A DNA stretch of 64,000 nt from Betaproteobacteria bacterium HGW-Betaproteobacteria-1 (GCA_002842435.1 PHCX01000008.1:62001-126000); one strand, 5' to 3'; shown: positions 1-9,371, counted from the stretch's first letter. Made by a program: numbers and translations. Notes: generated by a model from the sequence alone, not told the origin.

Positions 1-851
1 CGCAGGGTGACCGGCAAGGTAGCGGCACTGGAACTGGTCGCCAGCGCCGTGATCAGGGCTTCGCGCGAGCCACGAAAAAAGGTCAGCGGTGTCATTCCGG
101 TAAACAGATAAAGCAGTAATGGCAGCACCAGAAGACCATGCAGCATGGTAGTGCCCAGGACAATCGCGATAAACTTGCCCAGGGTTGCGAACATGGCCAG
201 ATCCTGGGTTGCCGTCAGCTTGATCAGCAGTGCCATGATGCCGAGCGGCGCGATGACCATGACCCAGCCGACGATGCGCATGTTCAGTTCAAGGAACTCC
301 TGCAACAGCTGATGGATCTGGCGGTAACGCTCGCCGCCCATCACCAGCGCGATGCCGACAATCAAGGCAAACACCACGACTGCCAGCACATTATTTTGTG
401 CAAAGGCAGCAAACGGATTGACGAATAGCCGGCCGAGAAACTGTGCAAAAAACTGCGGAAGGGTCATCTGCTCGGCATGGAATTGATCCATGGCACCGGC
501 GAACATGGCGATATGCATGCCTTCGCCCGGCTTGAAGATATTGCTGAACACCATGGCGATGAACACGGCAATCATCATGGTCAGCACGAAATAAGCGAGC
601 GCCAGTTTCCAGACCCGCCCCATCTGTCCATGCCCCTGCAGGTTGGCGATGCCAACTGCGATGGAGGTAAAGACCAGCGGTATCAGTATCATCTTCAGCA
701 GATCGATAAAGACACCACCGACGATATTACTGGCATAGAGACCGACGGCGACCGTCCGGCTGTCCGGCTCCAGCATCTGAAAGAGCAGACCTGTTGCGAG
801 GCCAATAACGGCAGCCAGCAGGATCTGCAGATTCAGTCCTGGCAGCTTCAT
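1..851 (-). CDS. Dicarboxylate/amino acid:cation symporter, C-terminus cut by window edge
   Basis: Inner-membrane secondary transporter of the DAACS (GltP/DctA) family, which moves C4-dicarboxylates or acidic amino acids with Na+ or H+. Reading the minus strand from the ATG at 851 gives a continuous hydrophobic protein of about 283 visible residues that runs off the window. It begins MKLPGLNLQILLAAVIGL, and near the edge shows the serine-rich reentrant-loop motif ATSSSAATLPVT typical of the family. The ATG overlaps the stop of the upstream methyltransferase gene (ATGA, 848-851), so the two are probably translationally coupled. Substrate cannot be assigned because the last transmembrane segments are missing. 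Confidence 0.9.
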   Translation of the reverse strand, partial: MKLPGLNLQILLAAVIGLATGLLFQMLEPDSRTVAVGLYASNIVGGVFIDLLKMILIPLVFTSIAVGIANLQGHGQMGRVWKLALAYFVLTMMIAVFIAMVFSNIFKPGEGMHIAMFAGAMDQFHAEQMTLPQFFAQFLGRLFVNPFAAFAQNNVLAVVVFALIVGIALVMGGERYRQIHQLLQEFLELNMRIVGWVMVIAPLGIMALLIKLTATQDLAMFATLGKFIAIVLGTTMLHGLLVLPLLLYLFTGMTPLTFFRGSREALITALATSSSAATLPVTL

Positions 852-2293
852 GCCAGTTTGGCTGCCTTTTTCACGGTTCTACCGCCTGCTTTCTCCACAG
901 CTGTTTTCTTCGCGGCCGGTTTTTTCGCCGGCGTTTTGACCGTCTTTTTCGCCTTGGCTGGCGTCTCTACCTCTAACTTCTCATCCGCAGGCTCAGCTTT
1001 CTGCTCCGCCATTCTCTGCTCAGCTTTGACCGATGCCGGCTTTTTCTCGAACGCCGCCGCAAAGAAACCATCGGTCTGATGCAGATGCGGAAACAACCTG
1101 AAATAGTCACCGGTATCCAGCTCGATATGCTGCTGGGCAAGGATCTCCTTGGCGGACAGCAGACTGAATTCCGGATGCGCGGCAAGAAACGCTGCAGCTA
1201 TCTGTTCGTTCTCGTCCGCCAGCAGGCTACAGGTAGCGTAGACCAGACGGCCACCATCCTTCACCAGGCGTGCTGCGCGCTCCAAAATGGAGGCCTGCTT
1301 GGCGGTCAACTCACTGATATCCTGCTCAGTCTGGCGCCATTTCAAATCCGGATTACGCCGCAAAGTACCTAGCCCGCTGCAAGGGGCATCGACCAGCACG
1401 CGGTCGAACTTGCCTTGCAGGCGTTTCAATTTCGGGTCCTGCTCGCTGCTGATGAGCTGGCTATGCAGATTGGAAAGGCCGGAGCGCTTGAGGCGCTGAC
1501 CCAGATTGGACAGTCGCTTTTCTGACACATCAAAAGCGTAGAGACGGCCGGAATTGCGCATCAGCGCACCCATTGCCAGCGTCTTGCCGCCCGCACCTGC
1601 ACAGAAATCCGCCACCATCTCGCCACGACGCGGCGCTACCAGTTGCGCCAGCAGTTGGCTGCCCTCGTCCTGCACCTCGATCTTGCCATCAGTGAAGAAA
1701 GGATGACGGCTGATGCTCATTTTCTGCGCCATGCGCAGACCTGTCGGCGAATAGGGCGTCGTTGTGATGTCGGTCGATTCACTCTGGAATCTCTGCATGA
1801 CATCCTCGCGGTTGGCCTTGATCGTATTCACCCGCAAATCGAGACTGGCCGGCTGATGCATGCTGCGCGCAACAGTGAGTGCCTGCTCCGCACCATATTG
1901 CGCACTGAGCTTTTGCCACAGCCATTCGGGCAAGTCCGCCTGCTGAGCCGGCGTCAGCCCTTCGGTCGATTGCGCCTTGATCTCCTGCGCCCATTCCTTC
2001 TGCTGCTTGTTCAGGCTTGGTTCCAGGTCGCGCAGGCTCATGCCCTGCACACGCAACAGCAAGGCCAACAACAACTTGCGCGGGTCTTCACTGCCGGCCA
2101 GATGCGTGAGCAAGGCCTTGCGGCGCAGAACACCGTAGACCGATTCGGCGACGAAGGCCCTTTCCTTGTTTCCCAAGTCGCGGTTACTGCGGAAGAAAGC
2201 ACCAAGTTTGGCATCCGCCGGACCCGGGTTGTTGAGTACATCAGCCAGTGCCATGGCGGCCAGGCGCATCAGATTGGGATCGACTTTACTCAT
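848..2293 (-). CDS. RsmB/NOP-family rRNA (cytosine-C5) methyltransferase with lysine/alanine-rich tail
   Basis: SAM-dependent RNA m5C methyltransferase of the RsmB/Nop2 (Fmu/Sun) family, 481 aa. The Rossmann-fold SAM motif DFCAGAGGKT, the catalytic motif DAPCSGLGTLRRNPDLKW and the second-cysteine motif YATCSLL are all present. The last 65 or so residues are a low-complexity tail rich in Lys, Ala and Pro (KKTVKTPAKKPAAKKTA), resembling histone H1-like tails and likely to bind RNA or DNA. A second family member with the canonical RsmB layout lies at 53334-54599, so this is a paralog and its target base is unknown. It overlaps both neighbours by ATGA. The domain call is secure; the exact substrate is not. 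Confidence 0.88.
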   Translation of the reverse strand: MSKVDPNLMRLAAMALADVLNNPGPADAKLGAFFRSNRDLGNKERAFVAESVYGVLRRKALLTHLAGSEDPRKLLLALLLRVQGMSLRDLEPSLNKQQKEWAQEIKAQSTEGLTPAQQADLPEWLWQKLSAQYGAEQALTVARSMHQPASLDLRVNTIKANREDVMQRFQSESTDITTTPYSPTGLRMAQKMSISRHPFFTDGKIEVQDEGSQLLAQLVAPRRGEMVADFCAGAGGKTLAMGALMRNSGRLYAFDVSEKRLSNLGQRLKRSGLSNLHSQLISSEQDPKLKRLQGKFDRVLVDAPCSGLGTLRRNPDLKWRQTEQDISELTAKQASILERAARLVKDGGRLVYATCSLLADENEQIAAAFLAAHPEFSLLSAKEILAQQHIELDTGDYFRLFPHLHQTDGFFAAAFEKKPASVKAEQRMAEQKAEPADEKLEVETPAKAKKTVKTPAKKPAAKKTAVEKAGGRTVKKAAKLA

Positions 2294-3396
2294 TGCAAAA
2301 GCTCTGTATTGATACTGGTTATTACTTGCTCGATCACACTGCCATCCTCTTCTGTTTTACGTATTTTCACTGGCAGGTAGTTGTATTCCAACGCAAGCCA
2401 AAGTTCGGTTTTCTCATCGCCGTCATCATTGATATTCTCGATATGCATGACGCGCATCACGCCCATTTTAGTCGACAAATCCTCTTCACCGACGAAACTG
2501 TAGCTGTAGGCTTTCAGCCGCTTGCCGTTGGTGATATTGAGCAGCATCTCGCGCAATGGCGGCACATACATGAACTGATACATGAAACTCATCAGGTCCT
2601 GCGTGCCTGCCGGCAACCGCGAGGACTTGCTGCCCTTTTCCGTTTCCAGCGTGATTCTGCCCTGCTCCCAGTCGAGAACAGCCTGCTGGGTCTTGTTGCG
2701 CTTGCCGTACTGGTAGAGAAAACTGTGCGGCTGCAAACCGTATTCGGTCACCAGCCCTTCACTGCGTTGCAGCAAGGTGCCGGAAATGAACCAGGAAGCA
2801 AAACCCTTGGCCTCGCTCTCGCTTACCAGCAGGTAGGTACCATCGCCTCTGGCTTCATAGCGCACCTTGCTTTGCCCGACCTTGTAGCCATCGGCGCCGC
2901 GCAGGATATCGAACTCGCTCTCGACGAAATTGAAAGGCTGCGCATCCGCGTCCACCACATTGGGCACATAAGCCGGTTCCGGCTGAAATTCCTCGGGCAC
3001 ATCGGCGGTTTCGTCACCAGCCTCCGGCTGCCTTGATGCATCTTCCAACACGGGTTCAACGACCGGTGACATCTCCGACTCCGGGTCCATGACTGCTTGC
3101 CTGTCTGCCTGCTCGGGTTCTGGCAATGTTTCTGCAGGTTCGTCTGCTGGTGGTTCGTCTGCCGGCGGCTCAGGCAAAGGCGGTTCCTCAGGCACAGGTT
3201 CCGGCGGTTTGACCGGTGGCGGTTTCACCAGCTCGGCAAAACGGACATTGACCGTTTCCTTTTCCGGTTCAAGAAAACTCAGATCAATATGCACAAATCC
3301 GAGCAGGACCAGATGCAACAAAAGCGAGAGCAGTAAAGCCAGAGCCGCACGCCAGACGGCTGGACTTCCAATCGATGCGAACCATTTATTCAGCAT
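2290..3396 (-). CDS. DUF3108 protein with N-terminal membrane anchor and proline/glutamate-rich linker
   Basis: Protein of 368 aa. Residues about 15-37 form one transmembrane segment (ALALLLSLLLHLVLLGFVHI), followed by a Pro/Glu-rich stretch with PPPVKPPEPVPEEPP that looks like the periplasm-spanning linker of TonB-like proteins. The C-terminal half is a DUF3108 domain (GDGTYLLVSESEAKGFASW, later ELWLALEYNYLPVKIRKTE). The gene overlaps the methyltransferase downstream by 4 bp and the second DUF3108 gene upstream by 11 bp, so the two paralogs form one unit. The DUF3108 function is not established; an envelope location is inferred from anchor and linker. Confidence 0.8.
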   Translation of the reverse strand: MLNKWFASIGSPAVWRAALALLLSLLLHLVLLGFVHIDLSFLEPEKETVNVRFAELVKPPPVKPPEPVPEEPPLPEPPADEPPADEPAETLPEPEQADRQAVMDPESEMSPVVEPVLEDASRQPEAGDETADVPEEFQPEPAYVPNVVDADAQPFNFVESEFDILRGADGYKVGQSKVRYEARGDGTYLLVSESEAKGFASWFISGTLLQRSEGLVTEYGLQPHSFLYQYGKRNKTQQAVLDWEQGRITLETEKGSKSSRLPAGTQDLMSFMYQFMYVPPLREMLLNITNGKRLKAYSYSFVGEEDLSTKMGVMRVMHIENINDDGDEKTELWLALEYNYLPVKIRKTEEDGSVIEQVITSINTELLQ

Positions 3397-4090
3397 GCAA
3401 ACCGGTCAGCACCTGTTCGATATCACCCTTGTCGTCTCGGGTCACCAGCTTGACCGGCAGAAAATAAACACTGGCATCACCCAACCACAGTTCCTTGCTG
3501 TCTTCATCGGCATTTTCCGCAGCATCCTGCAGATGCACGGTTTTATAACTTCCAGCCGGCACCGTGACAGGCTCATTGCGGCCGGCAACACGGTATTCAT
3601 ACCGCTTCAATCGCTTGCCTGTCGTCACCGGCAACTTGAATGACTCGCCCTTGGGCTGCACGAACATGAACTGATAAACCAAACTGGCGATATCCTGCGC
3701 ACCCGGCTTCAACTCGGCCGTCACCAGCTTGCCCTTGACCTTCATGTTGAGCTGGTTGCCGGGCCAGTCGAAATCGGCAAACAGCGAACGCTTGGCCTCG
3801 GCGCCCTGATGCAGCTCGAAATGCAGCGGCTTCAGGCCTGAAGGGCCAACCTCGCCTTCACTCAGCAGCCTGCGCACCCCGAACAGGGCATAAACGCCGA
3901 TGCCCCGGGTTTCGCTTTCTATGCGGTATTTACCATCCTGCTGCGTGAAGGTTTCCGTGATATTGGCGAACGGTTGGCCATTGCGCGTCGCTTCATAGGT
4001 CACCGTCAGCGATTTCGGCGCAGCCAGCGCCAGAGACTGTGCTACCAGCAGAAATCCGATGACCACCAATTTTGCGAGAACATGCTGCAT
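3386..4090 (-). CDS. DUF3108 domain-containing periplasmic protein
   Basis: Protein of 234 aa with a cleavable-looking signal peptide (LAKLVVIGFLLVAQSLALAAPKS) followed directly by a DUF3108 domain: SLTVTYEATRNGQPFANITETF, then DGKYRIESETRG and ELWLGDASVYFLPVKLV near the end. It is the shorter, secreted paralog of the anchored DUF3108 protein downstream, whose start it overlaps by 11 bp. Family members are commonly found near purine genes in betaproteobacteria, and purM lies upstream here. Biochemical role unknown; periplasmic location is inferred from the signal peptide. Confidence 0.8.
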   Translation of the reverse strand: MQHVLAKLVVIGFLLVAQSLALAAPKSLTVTYEATRNGQPFANITETFTQQDGKYRIESETRGIGVYALFGVRRLLSEGEVGPSGLKPLHFELHQGAEAKRSLFADFDWPGNQLNMKVKGKLVTAELKPGAQDIASLVYQFMFVQPKGESFKLPVTTGKRLKRYEYRVAGRNEPVTVPAGSYKTVHLQDAAENADEDSKELWLGDASVYFLPVKLVTRDDKGDIEQVLTGLHAE

Positions 4091-4185
4091 GCATCACCTC
4101 TTTGATTCTTGAACGGAAGTATCTGCTAACGTTGCAACCCTGAATCCGGTTGGCGCAGCATGCCTGACGCTGCGCCCGGACCGCC

Positions 4186-5295
4186 TCAAACGACGACGGT
4201 TGGTGCCTCGCCGGCAGCCTGTGCACGGATACGGCCGATCACGGCCACCTGCTCGCCTTCGGCTTCCAGCAACTGGCGGGCGGCGGCTACGTCCTGCTCG
4301 GCCACAATGACCACCATGCCGATACCGCAATTAAAGGTACGGTACATTTCCTCGTCCGTGATATTGCCCTGTGCCTGTAACCAATCGAACAGGGCCGGCA
4401 TGCTCCAGCTGCCCTTCGTCACTTCAGCAGTCAAGCCGACAGGCAACACACGCGGCACATTCTCCGTGATGCCGCCGCCGGTGATATGGGCCATGCCCTT
4501 GACCTTGAGCGCGTCAATCAGCTTGAGCAGGGATTTGACATAGATGCGGGTCGGCGCCATGACGACGTCGCGGAACGGCTTGCCATGAAAGTTGCTGTCC
4601 ATGTCGATGCCGGATTTCTCGATCAGCTTGCGAATCAGCGAATAACCGTTGGAATGGGCGCCGCTCGATGCCAGCCCGAGCAGCACATCACCCTCGGCGA
4701 TGCTGCTGCCATCGATAATGGCTTCCTTGTCGACCGCGCCGACGACAAAACCGGCCAAGTCGTATTCGCCGGCCGGATACATGCCCGGCATCTCGGCGGT
4801 CTCGCCGCCGACCAACGCACAGCCGGCTTGCTCACAACCCTGGGCGATGCCCTTGATGACCTCGGTTGCCGTACCGACTTCCAGCTTGCCGCAGGCAAAA
4901 TAATCGAGGAAGAAGAGTGGTTCAGCGCCCTGCACCAGAATGTCATTGACGCTCATGGCCACCAGGTCGATACCGACGGTGTCATGCTTGTCCAGCTGGA
5001 ACGCCAGTTTGAGTTTGGTGCCGACGCCATCGGTGCCGGATACCAGCACCGGGTTCTTGAACTTCTTCGGCATCTCGAACAGGGAACCGAACCCGCCGAT
5101 GCCGCCCATGACTTCCGGCCGCATGGTGCGCTTGGCAAACGGCTTGATCTGCTCAACCAAGGCATCACCAGCTTCTATATCGACGCCGGCATCACGATAA
5201 CTGATCGAAGTTTTTGCCGCATCACCGTTTGAAGAATTAGAATTCAACTGCGTTCTCGCTTTCCACTCAAAAATACAACAAGATAAATCATCCAT
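4186..5295 (-). CDS. purM: Phosphoribosylformylglycinamidine cyclo-ligase (AIR synthetase)
   Basis: Converts FGAM to AIR with ATP in de novo purine synthesis. Signature segments are all present: [70 protein letters not shown] and [13 protein letters not shown]. The ATG start at 5295 gives 369 aa, longer than the roughly 345 aa usual for PurM, and has no visible Shine-Dalgarno sequence. A TTG at 5247 would give 353 aa (LNSNSSNG...) and leave a 71-bp divergent promoter region to the permease gene at 5319, so it is a serious alternative start. The gene is monocistronic or heads the DUF3108 group after a 95-bp gap. Confidence 0.95.
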   Translation of the reverse strand: MDDLSCCIFEWKARTQLNSNSSNGDAAKTSISYRDAGVDIEAGDALVEQIKPFAKRTMRPEVMGGIGGFGSLFEMPKKFKNPVLVSGTDGVGTKLKLAFQLDKHDTVGIDLVAMSVNDILVQGAEPLFFLDYFACGKLEVGTATEVIKGIAQGCEQAGCALVGGETAEMPGMYPAGEYDLAGFVVGAVDKEAIIDGSSIAEGDVLLGLASSGAHSNGYSLIRKLIEKSGIDMDSNFHGKPFRDVVMAPTRIYVKSLLKLIDALKVKGMAHITGGGITENVPRVLPVGLTAEVTKGSWSMPALFDWLQAQGNITDEEMYRTFNCGIGMVVIVAEQDVAAARQLLEAEGEQVAVIGRIRAQAAGEAPTVVV

Positions 5296-5318
5296 TTGAA
5301 GGCATAATTTTACCCGAT

Positions 5319-6398
5319 ATGACGACCAAACGAGAAAACCAATTGCCTGATTACCGCATCGTCCTGCTGGTAGCCGGCTTTCTGGTGATTTTTTACCTGT
5401 TGCTGCCCATCATGGCACCGTTTCTGGTCGCGGCAATCCTGGCTTACATCTGCAAACCCATCGTCGACAGGATCAGCATGTGGAAAGCCGGGAAACTAGC
5501 TTTCGGCCGAACCCTGGCGACCGTCATCACCATGTTGTTGCTGGTGGGCGTCACCCTGCTGCTGGTCCTGATCATCGTCCCAATGCTGCAGAAAGAACTG
5601 CTGTTGATGGTTCAGCGCCTGCCGGACATCATCGATTTGCTGCGCGCGCGTTTTGAACCCTGGTTACTACAGCACTTTGGAATTTCGCTCAATATCGACC
5701 TGAACCAGATTCAGGACATCCTCAGCAAGCACTGGAAAGTAGCGAGCGACCTCATCACGCCGGTGCTACTGTCCATCAGCAAGAACGGTTTCGCCATCGT
5801 GCTATGGATCATCAACCTGCTGCTGGTTCCGGTCGTGCTGTTCTATATGCTGCGTGACTGGCATGCGATTGTCGCGCGTATCGCGCAGCTGATTCCGCGC
5901 GGCTGGTATGAGAAGACCGCGGTGATCGCAGGGGAAATCGATGTCATGCTGGCAGAGTTTCTGCGCGGACAGCTCTCGGTGATGCTGCTGATGACAGTGT
6001 TTTATGCCATCGGCCTATGGGCTGCCGGCCTCGAACTCGCACTGCCGGTAGCGCTGGTCGCCGGCCTGCTCGGCTTCGTGCCCTATCTCGGGGTCACCAT
6101 CGGCCTGCTCATGGCATTAATGGCTGCAGCCCTGCAATTCTCATCGCCGGGCGAGGTTGTTCCGATACTGGCCGTGTTCGCAGTCGCACAGCTGCTGGAA
6201 GGCTTCGTACTGACACCCTGGCTGGTCGGTGACCGTATCGGCCTGCATCCGGTGGTGGTCATTTTCACTCTGATGGCAGGCGGACAACTATTCGGTTTCG
6301 CCGGCATCCTGCTGGCACTGCCGGTCGGCGCGGCCATTGCGGTCGGTCTGCGCCATGCCAGACAGGGCTACCTGTCCAGTGAAACCTATCTGAAATAA
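5319..6398 (+). CDS. AI-2E family transporter / PerM-like permease
   Basis: Integral inner-membrane protein of 359 aa with about eight hydrophobic segments, including [22 protein letters not shown] and [22 protein letters not shown] near the N-terminus. The family-typical C-terminal region [19 protein letters not shown], followed by [24 protein letters not shown], identifies the AI-2E exporter superfamily (TqsA/PerM/YdiK). In betaproteobacteria this gene commonly sits between purM and hda, as here, transcribed away from purM. Substrate unknown; despite the family name, autoinducer-2 export should not be assumed. Confidence 0.88.
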   Translation: MTTKRENQLPDYRIVLLVAGFLVIFYLLLPIMAPFLVAAILAYICKPIVDRISMWKAGKLAFGRTLATVITMLLLVGVTLLLVLIIVPMLQKELLLMVQRLPDIIDLLRARFEPWLLQHFGISLNIDLNQIQDILSKHWKVASDLITPVLLSISKNGFAIVLWIINLLLVPVVLFYMLRDWHAIVARIAQLIPRGWYEKTAVIAGEIDVMLAEFLRGQLSVMLLMTVFYAIGLWAAGLELALPVALVAGLLGFVPYLGVTIGLLMALMAAALQFSSPGEVVPILAVFAVAQLLEGFVLTPWLVGDRIGLHPVVVIFTLMAGGQLFGFAGILLALPVGAAIAVGLRHARQGYLSSETYLK

Positions 6399-6403
6399 GA
6401 CGT

Positions 6404-7033
6404 ATGAAACAATTACTGCTGGATATTCAGCCGGCCCCGCCGCCGTCACTGGAAAATTTTATTGTCGGCCAGAATGCGGAAGCGCTGGACAGCCTGAGAA
6501 AAGTCGTCAGCGGACAATCCGATGTGCGCTTCATTTACCTGTGGGGGCCGGAAGGCAGCGGCAAGACCCATCTGCTGCAATCCTCGGCGAGGCTGGCAGC
6601 CAAATTCGAGACGCCGCTCACCAGCGCCGACGATGTGCATACCTACTCAGAGGCCGAACAGATTGCCCTGTTCAACAGTTTCAACCATCTGCGCGAGAAC
6701 CCTGCCGCCGGCATCCTGCTGACGACCGGCATCGCCTCCCCCATGCAGATGGGCCTGCGCGATGATCTGGCAACCCGGCTGGCCTGGGGCCTGGTCTATC
6801 AGCTACACCCATTGTCCGACGAAGAAAAGGCGCTAGCCCTGCGCACCCATGCCGCTGAGCGCGGCATGAAACTGCCGGATGAAGTGGTCGATTTCTGCCT
6901 GCGCCACCTGCGCCGCGACTTGCCGACGCTGATGGCCACGCTCGATGCGCTCGACCGCTGGTCGCTGACCACGAAAAAACCGGTCACCGTCCCCATGCTA
7001 CGCAAACTGCTGCAACTGCCCCTGAATATTTGA
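6404..7033 (+). CDS. hda: DnaA regulatory inactivator Hda
   Basis: AAA+ protein of 209 aa homologous to the DnaA ATPase domain. Hda bound to the sliding clamp stimulates ATP hydrolysis by DnaA and so limits re-initiation of replication. The N-terminus MKQLLLDI carries the QLxLDI-type clamp-binding motif. A Walker A region (GPEGSGKTHLLQ) follows near residue 48, and the C-terminal lid helices are present (DEVVDFCLRHLRRDLPTLMATLDALD). Length fits the family. It starts 5 bp after the permease stop and is probably co-transcribed with it. Confidence 0.93.
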   Translation: MKQLLLDIQPAPPPSLENFIVGQNAEALDSLRKVVSGQSDVRFIYLWGPEGSGKTHLLQSSARLAAKFETPLTSADDVHTYSEAEQIALFNSFNHLRENPAAGILLTTGIASPMQMGLRDDLATRLAWGLVYQLHPLSDEEKALALRTHAAERGMKLPDEVVDFCLRHLRRDLPTLMATLDALDRWSLTTKKPVTVPMLRKLLQLPLNI

Positions 7034-7045
7034 ACCCGATTGCCC

Positions 7046-8680
7046 ATGATAAGACTGACCGAAATCAAACTGCCCGTCGAAAAAGCGCCCTCGCTCCTGC
7101 ATCAGGAAGACGAGATCCGCGCTGCCATCCTGAAGAAGCTCGGCATTCCCGCCAGCGACCTGGTTCGCTTCGAAATCTTCAAGCGCGGCGTCGATGCACG
7201 TAAATCGCACGCCATCCTCTATGTCTACAGCATTGATGTCGAAGTCAAAAACGAAGCGAAACTGCTGGCGAAGTTCAGCCGCGACCCGCACGTCAAGCCG
7301 GCACCGGACACCAACTATCAGTTCGTCTCCAAAGCAGCGGCCGGCCAGCAGGAGCGGCCGGTCATCGTCGGCTTCGGCCCTGCCGGCATCTTCGCCGCGC
7401 TGATCCTGGCGCAGGCCGGCTTCCGTCCCATCGTGCTGGAACGCGGCAAGGCCGTGCGCGAGCGCACCAAGGACACCTGGGGCCTGTGGCGCAAGCACAA
7501 GCTCAATCCGGAATCCAATGTGCAATTCGGCGAAGGCGGCGCCGGCACCTTTTCCGACGGCAAGCTTTACAGCCAGATCAAGGACCCCAAGCATTACGGC
7601 CGCAAGGTGCTGCAGGAATTCGTCAAGGCCGGCGCACCGGAGGAAATCCTCTACGTCAGCCATCCGCATATCGGCACCTTCCGCCTGGTCGGCATGGTCG
7701 AGGAGATGCGCAACACCATCATCGGACTCGGCGGCGAAATCCGTTTTGAAAGCCGGGTCGAGGATATCGAAGTCGAAAATGGAGAAGTACGCGGCGTCGT
7801 GCTGCAGAACGGCGAACGTATCGCCACCCGCCACCTGGTGCTGGCGGTCGGCCACAGTGCGCGCGACACCTTCGAAATGATTCACCGGCGCGGCATCTAT
7901 ATCGAGGCCAAACCGTTCTCCATCGGCTTCCGTATCGAACACCCGCAGTCGCTGATCGACAAGGCGCGCTACGGCAAAAGCTATAGTGAGGACTTGCTCT
8001 CCAAGCTGGGCGCAGCCGATTACAAGCTGGTGCACCACGCCAGCAACGGCCGTTCGGTCTACAGCTTCTGCATGTGCCCGGGCGGCACCGTAGTCGCCGC
8101 CGCATCGGAGGAAGGCCGCGTCGTCACCAACGGCATGAGCCAGTATTCGCGTAACGAGCGCAACGCCAATGCCGGCATCGTCGTCGGCATCTCGCCGGAG
8201 CAGGATTATCCGGGCGACCCGCTGGCCGGCATGCGCTTCCAGCGCGAGTTGGAATCCCGCGCCTATGTGCTGGGCGGTAGCGATTACTGCGCGCCTGGGC
8301 AGTTGATCGGCGACTTTCTCGCCAACCGGCCTTCGACAAAATTTGGCGAGGTCACTCCCTCCTACACGCCGGGCGTGCACCTGACCAATCTTGATACCGT
8401 CCTGCCGGAATACGCCATCAGTGCCATCCGTGAAGCGATTCCGGCATTTGCCAAACAGATTCCCGGTTTCGACCTCGCCGACGGCGTGCTGACCGGCGTC
8501 GAGACCCGCACTTCATCGCCGATCCGCATCAAGCGCAACGACGATACACTGCAAAGCATCAATACCAAAGGTCTTTATCCGACCGGGGAAGGCGCAGGTT
8601 ACGCCGGCGGCATCCTGTCTGCTGCGGTGGACGGCATCCGTGTGGCGGAGGCAGTTTCTCTTGCCATGCAGCAGTCATAG
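7046..8680 (+). CDS. NAD(P)/FAD-dependent oxidoreductase (COG2509-type dehydrogenase)
   Basis: Flavoprotein of 544 aa from the ATG at 7046; a TTG two codons upstream is possible but less likely. It has an N-terminal ThiI-like or ferredoxin-like region of about 90 residues (ILKKLGIPASDLVRFEIFKR), then the dinucleotide-binding motif VIVGFGPAGIFAALILAQAGF with ERGKAVRER. Next come GEGGAGTFSDGKLYSQIKD and a C-terminal FAD-contact segment GLYPTGEGAGYAGGI. These segments mark the uncharacterised FAD dehydrogenase family COG2509. The substrate is not known. It follows hda closely (12 bp), which suggests one transcript. Confidence 0.88.
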   Translation: MIRLTEIKLPVEKAPSLLHQEDEIRAAILKKLGIPASDLVRFEIFKRGVDARKSHAILYVYSIDVEVKNEAKLLAKFSRDPHVKPAPDTNYQFVSKAAAGQQERPVIVGFGPAGIFAALILAQAGFRPIVLERGKAVRERTKDTWGLWRKHKLNPESNVQFGEGGAGTFSDGKLYSQIKDPKHYGRKVLQEFVKAGAPEEILYVSHPHIGTFRLVGMVEEMRNTIIGLGGEIRFESRVEDIEVENGEVRGVVLQNGERIATRHLVLAVGHSARDTFEMIHRRGIYIEAKPFSIGFRIEHPQSLIDKARYGKSYSEDLLSKLGAADYKLVHHASNGRSVYSFCMCPGGTVVAAASEEGRVVTNGMSQYSRNERNANAGIVVGISPEQDYPGDPLAGMRFQRELESRAYVLGGSDYCAPGQLIGDFLANRPSTKFGEVTPSYTPGVHLTNLDTVLPEYAISAIREAIPAFAKQIPGFDLADGVLTGVETRTSSPIRIKRNDDTLQSINTKGLYPTGEGAGYAGGILSAAVDGIRVAEAVSLAMQQS

Positions 8681-8689
8681 GAGAACTCC

Positions 8690-9040
8690 ATGAGCTGGAT
8701 CATCACCAAATATCTTTTGACCGCAGCGGTGGTCGTCGCCGTATCCGAGATCGCCAAGCGCAGCGACAAACTGGGCGCCCTCATCGCCGCCTTGCCGATG
8801 GTGACCATACTGGCGCTGATCTGGCTGCATATCGAACAGCAGCCGGCAGAAAAGATCGCGAATCACGCTTGGTACACCTTCTGGTATGTGATCCCCACGC
8901 TGCCGATGTTCCTGCTGTTCCCTTTCCTCTTGCCAAAATGGGGATTCTGGTGGACATTGACGGCAAGCGCTGTCGTGACTGCAACCTGTTTCGGTCTGTT
9001 TGCGCTTGCTGTCAGAAAGTTCGGCATCGAACTGTTGTGA
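8690..9040 (+). CDS. DUF3147 family membrane protein
   Basis: Small integral membrane protein of 116 aa with four hydrophobic segments: YLLTAAVVVAVSEIA, LIAALPMVTILALIWL, TFWYVIPTLPMFLLFPFLL and FWWTLTASAVVTATCFGLFAL. The SEIAKRSDKLGALIAALPMV segment is characteristic of DUF3147. A good ribosome binding site (AGGAGAACTCC) precedes the ATG, 9 bp after the FAD dehydrogenase stop, so it likely belongs to that operon. No biochemical function is known for the family. Confidence 0.82.
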   Translation: MSWIITKYLLTAAVVVAVSEIAKRSDKLGALIAALPMVTILALIWLHIEQQPAEKIANHAWYTFWYVIPTLPMFLLFPFLLPKWGFWWTLTASAVVTATCFGLFALAVRKFGIELL

Positions 9041-9103
9041 ACCTGCTCGTGCATGGTCAGTCCGGGGCATGCCGTTTCAACGATACAAAAGGAGGAATGA
9101 ACG

Positions 9104-9295
9104 ATGAAAGCAAATGTAGGTGGGATTGATCGTGTACTTCGAATCGTCGTTGGCCTGGCGCTGATCGCCTGGGTACTGTTTTTCGGCGGCCCGGTCTGGG
9201 CTTGGATCGGCGTACTGCCACTGGCAACCGGACTGATGAATTTCTGTCCGGCCTATAGTATCTTCGGTGTCAGCACCTGCAAGGTGAAGAACTGA
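9104..9295 (+). CDS. DUF2892 family inner-membrane protein (YgaP-like membrane domain)
   Basis: Protein of 63 aa made of two transmembrane helices (VLRIVVGLALIAWVLFF and AWIGVLPLATGLMNFCPAY). The pattern MKANVGGIDRVLRI...NFCPAYSIFGVSTCK is the DUF2892 signature, a domain that in YgaP anchors a rhodanese sulfurtransferase. Two cysteines (in NFCPAY and STCKV) are conserved in the family. A strong ribosome binding site (AAAGGAGGAATGAACG) precedes it. The soxYZ genes lie next door on the other strand. A link to sulfur handling is only suggestive. Confidence 0.85.
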   Translation: MKANVGGIDRVLRIVVGLALIAWVLFFGGPVWAWIGVLPLATGLMNFCPAYSIFGVSTCKVKN

Positions 9296-9325
9296 TTAGA
9301 ATTTAATCAGCTCTTCCCTAAACTC

Positions 9326-9367
9326 CAAAGCAAGAAACTCAAAGCAGGAAACCCAAAGCAAACCGAA
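9326..9367. repeat. 14-bp direct tandem repeat, about 2.5 units
   Basis: CAAAGCAAGAAACT (9326-9339) and CAAAGCAGGAAACC (9340-9353) are followed by a partial unit CAAAGCAAACC. They sit in the short space between the convergent DUF2892 and soxZ genes. No hairpin terminator is visible there. Function unknown. Confidence 0.6.
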
Positions 9368-9371
9368 TAAC

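Noticed and set aside
6998..8380. 460-codon minus-strand frame opposite the FAD dehydrogenase
   Set aside because: Low-complexity Ala/Asp/Arg-rich shadow of the real gene, without ribosome binding site or family.
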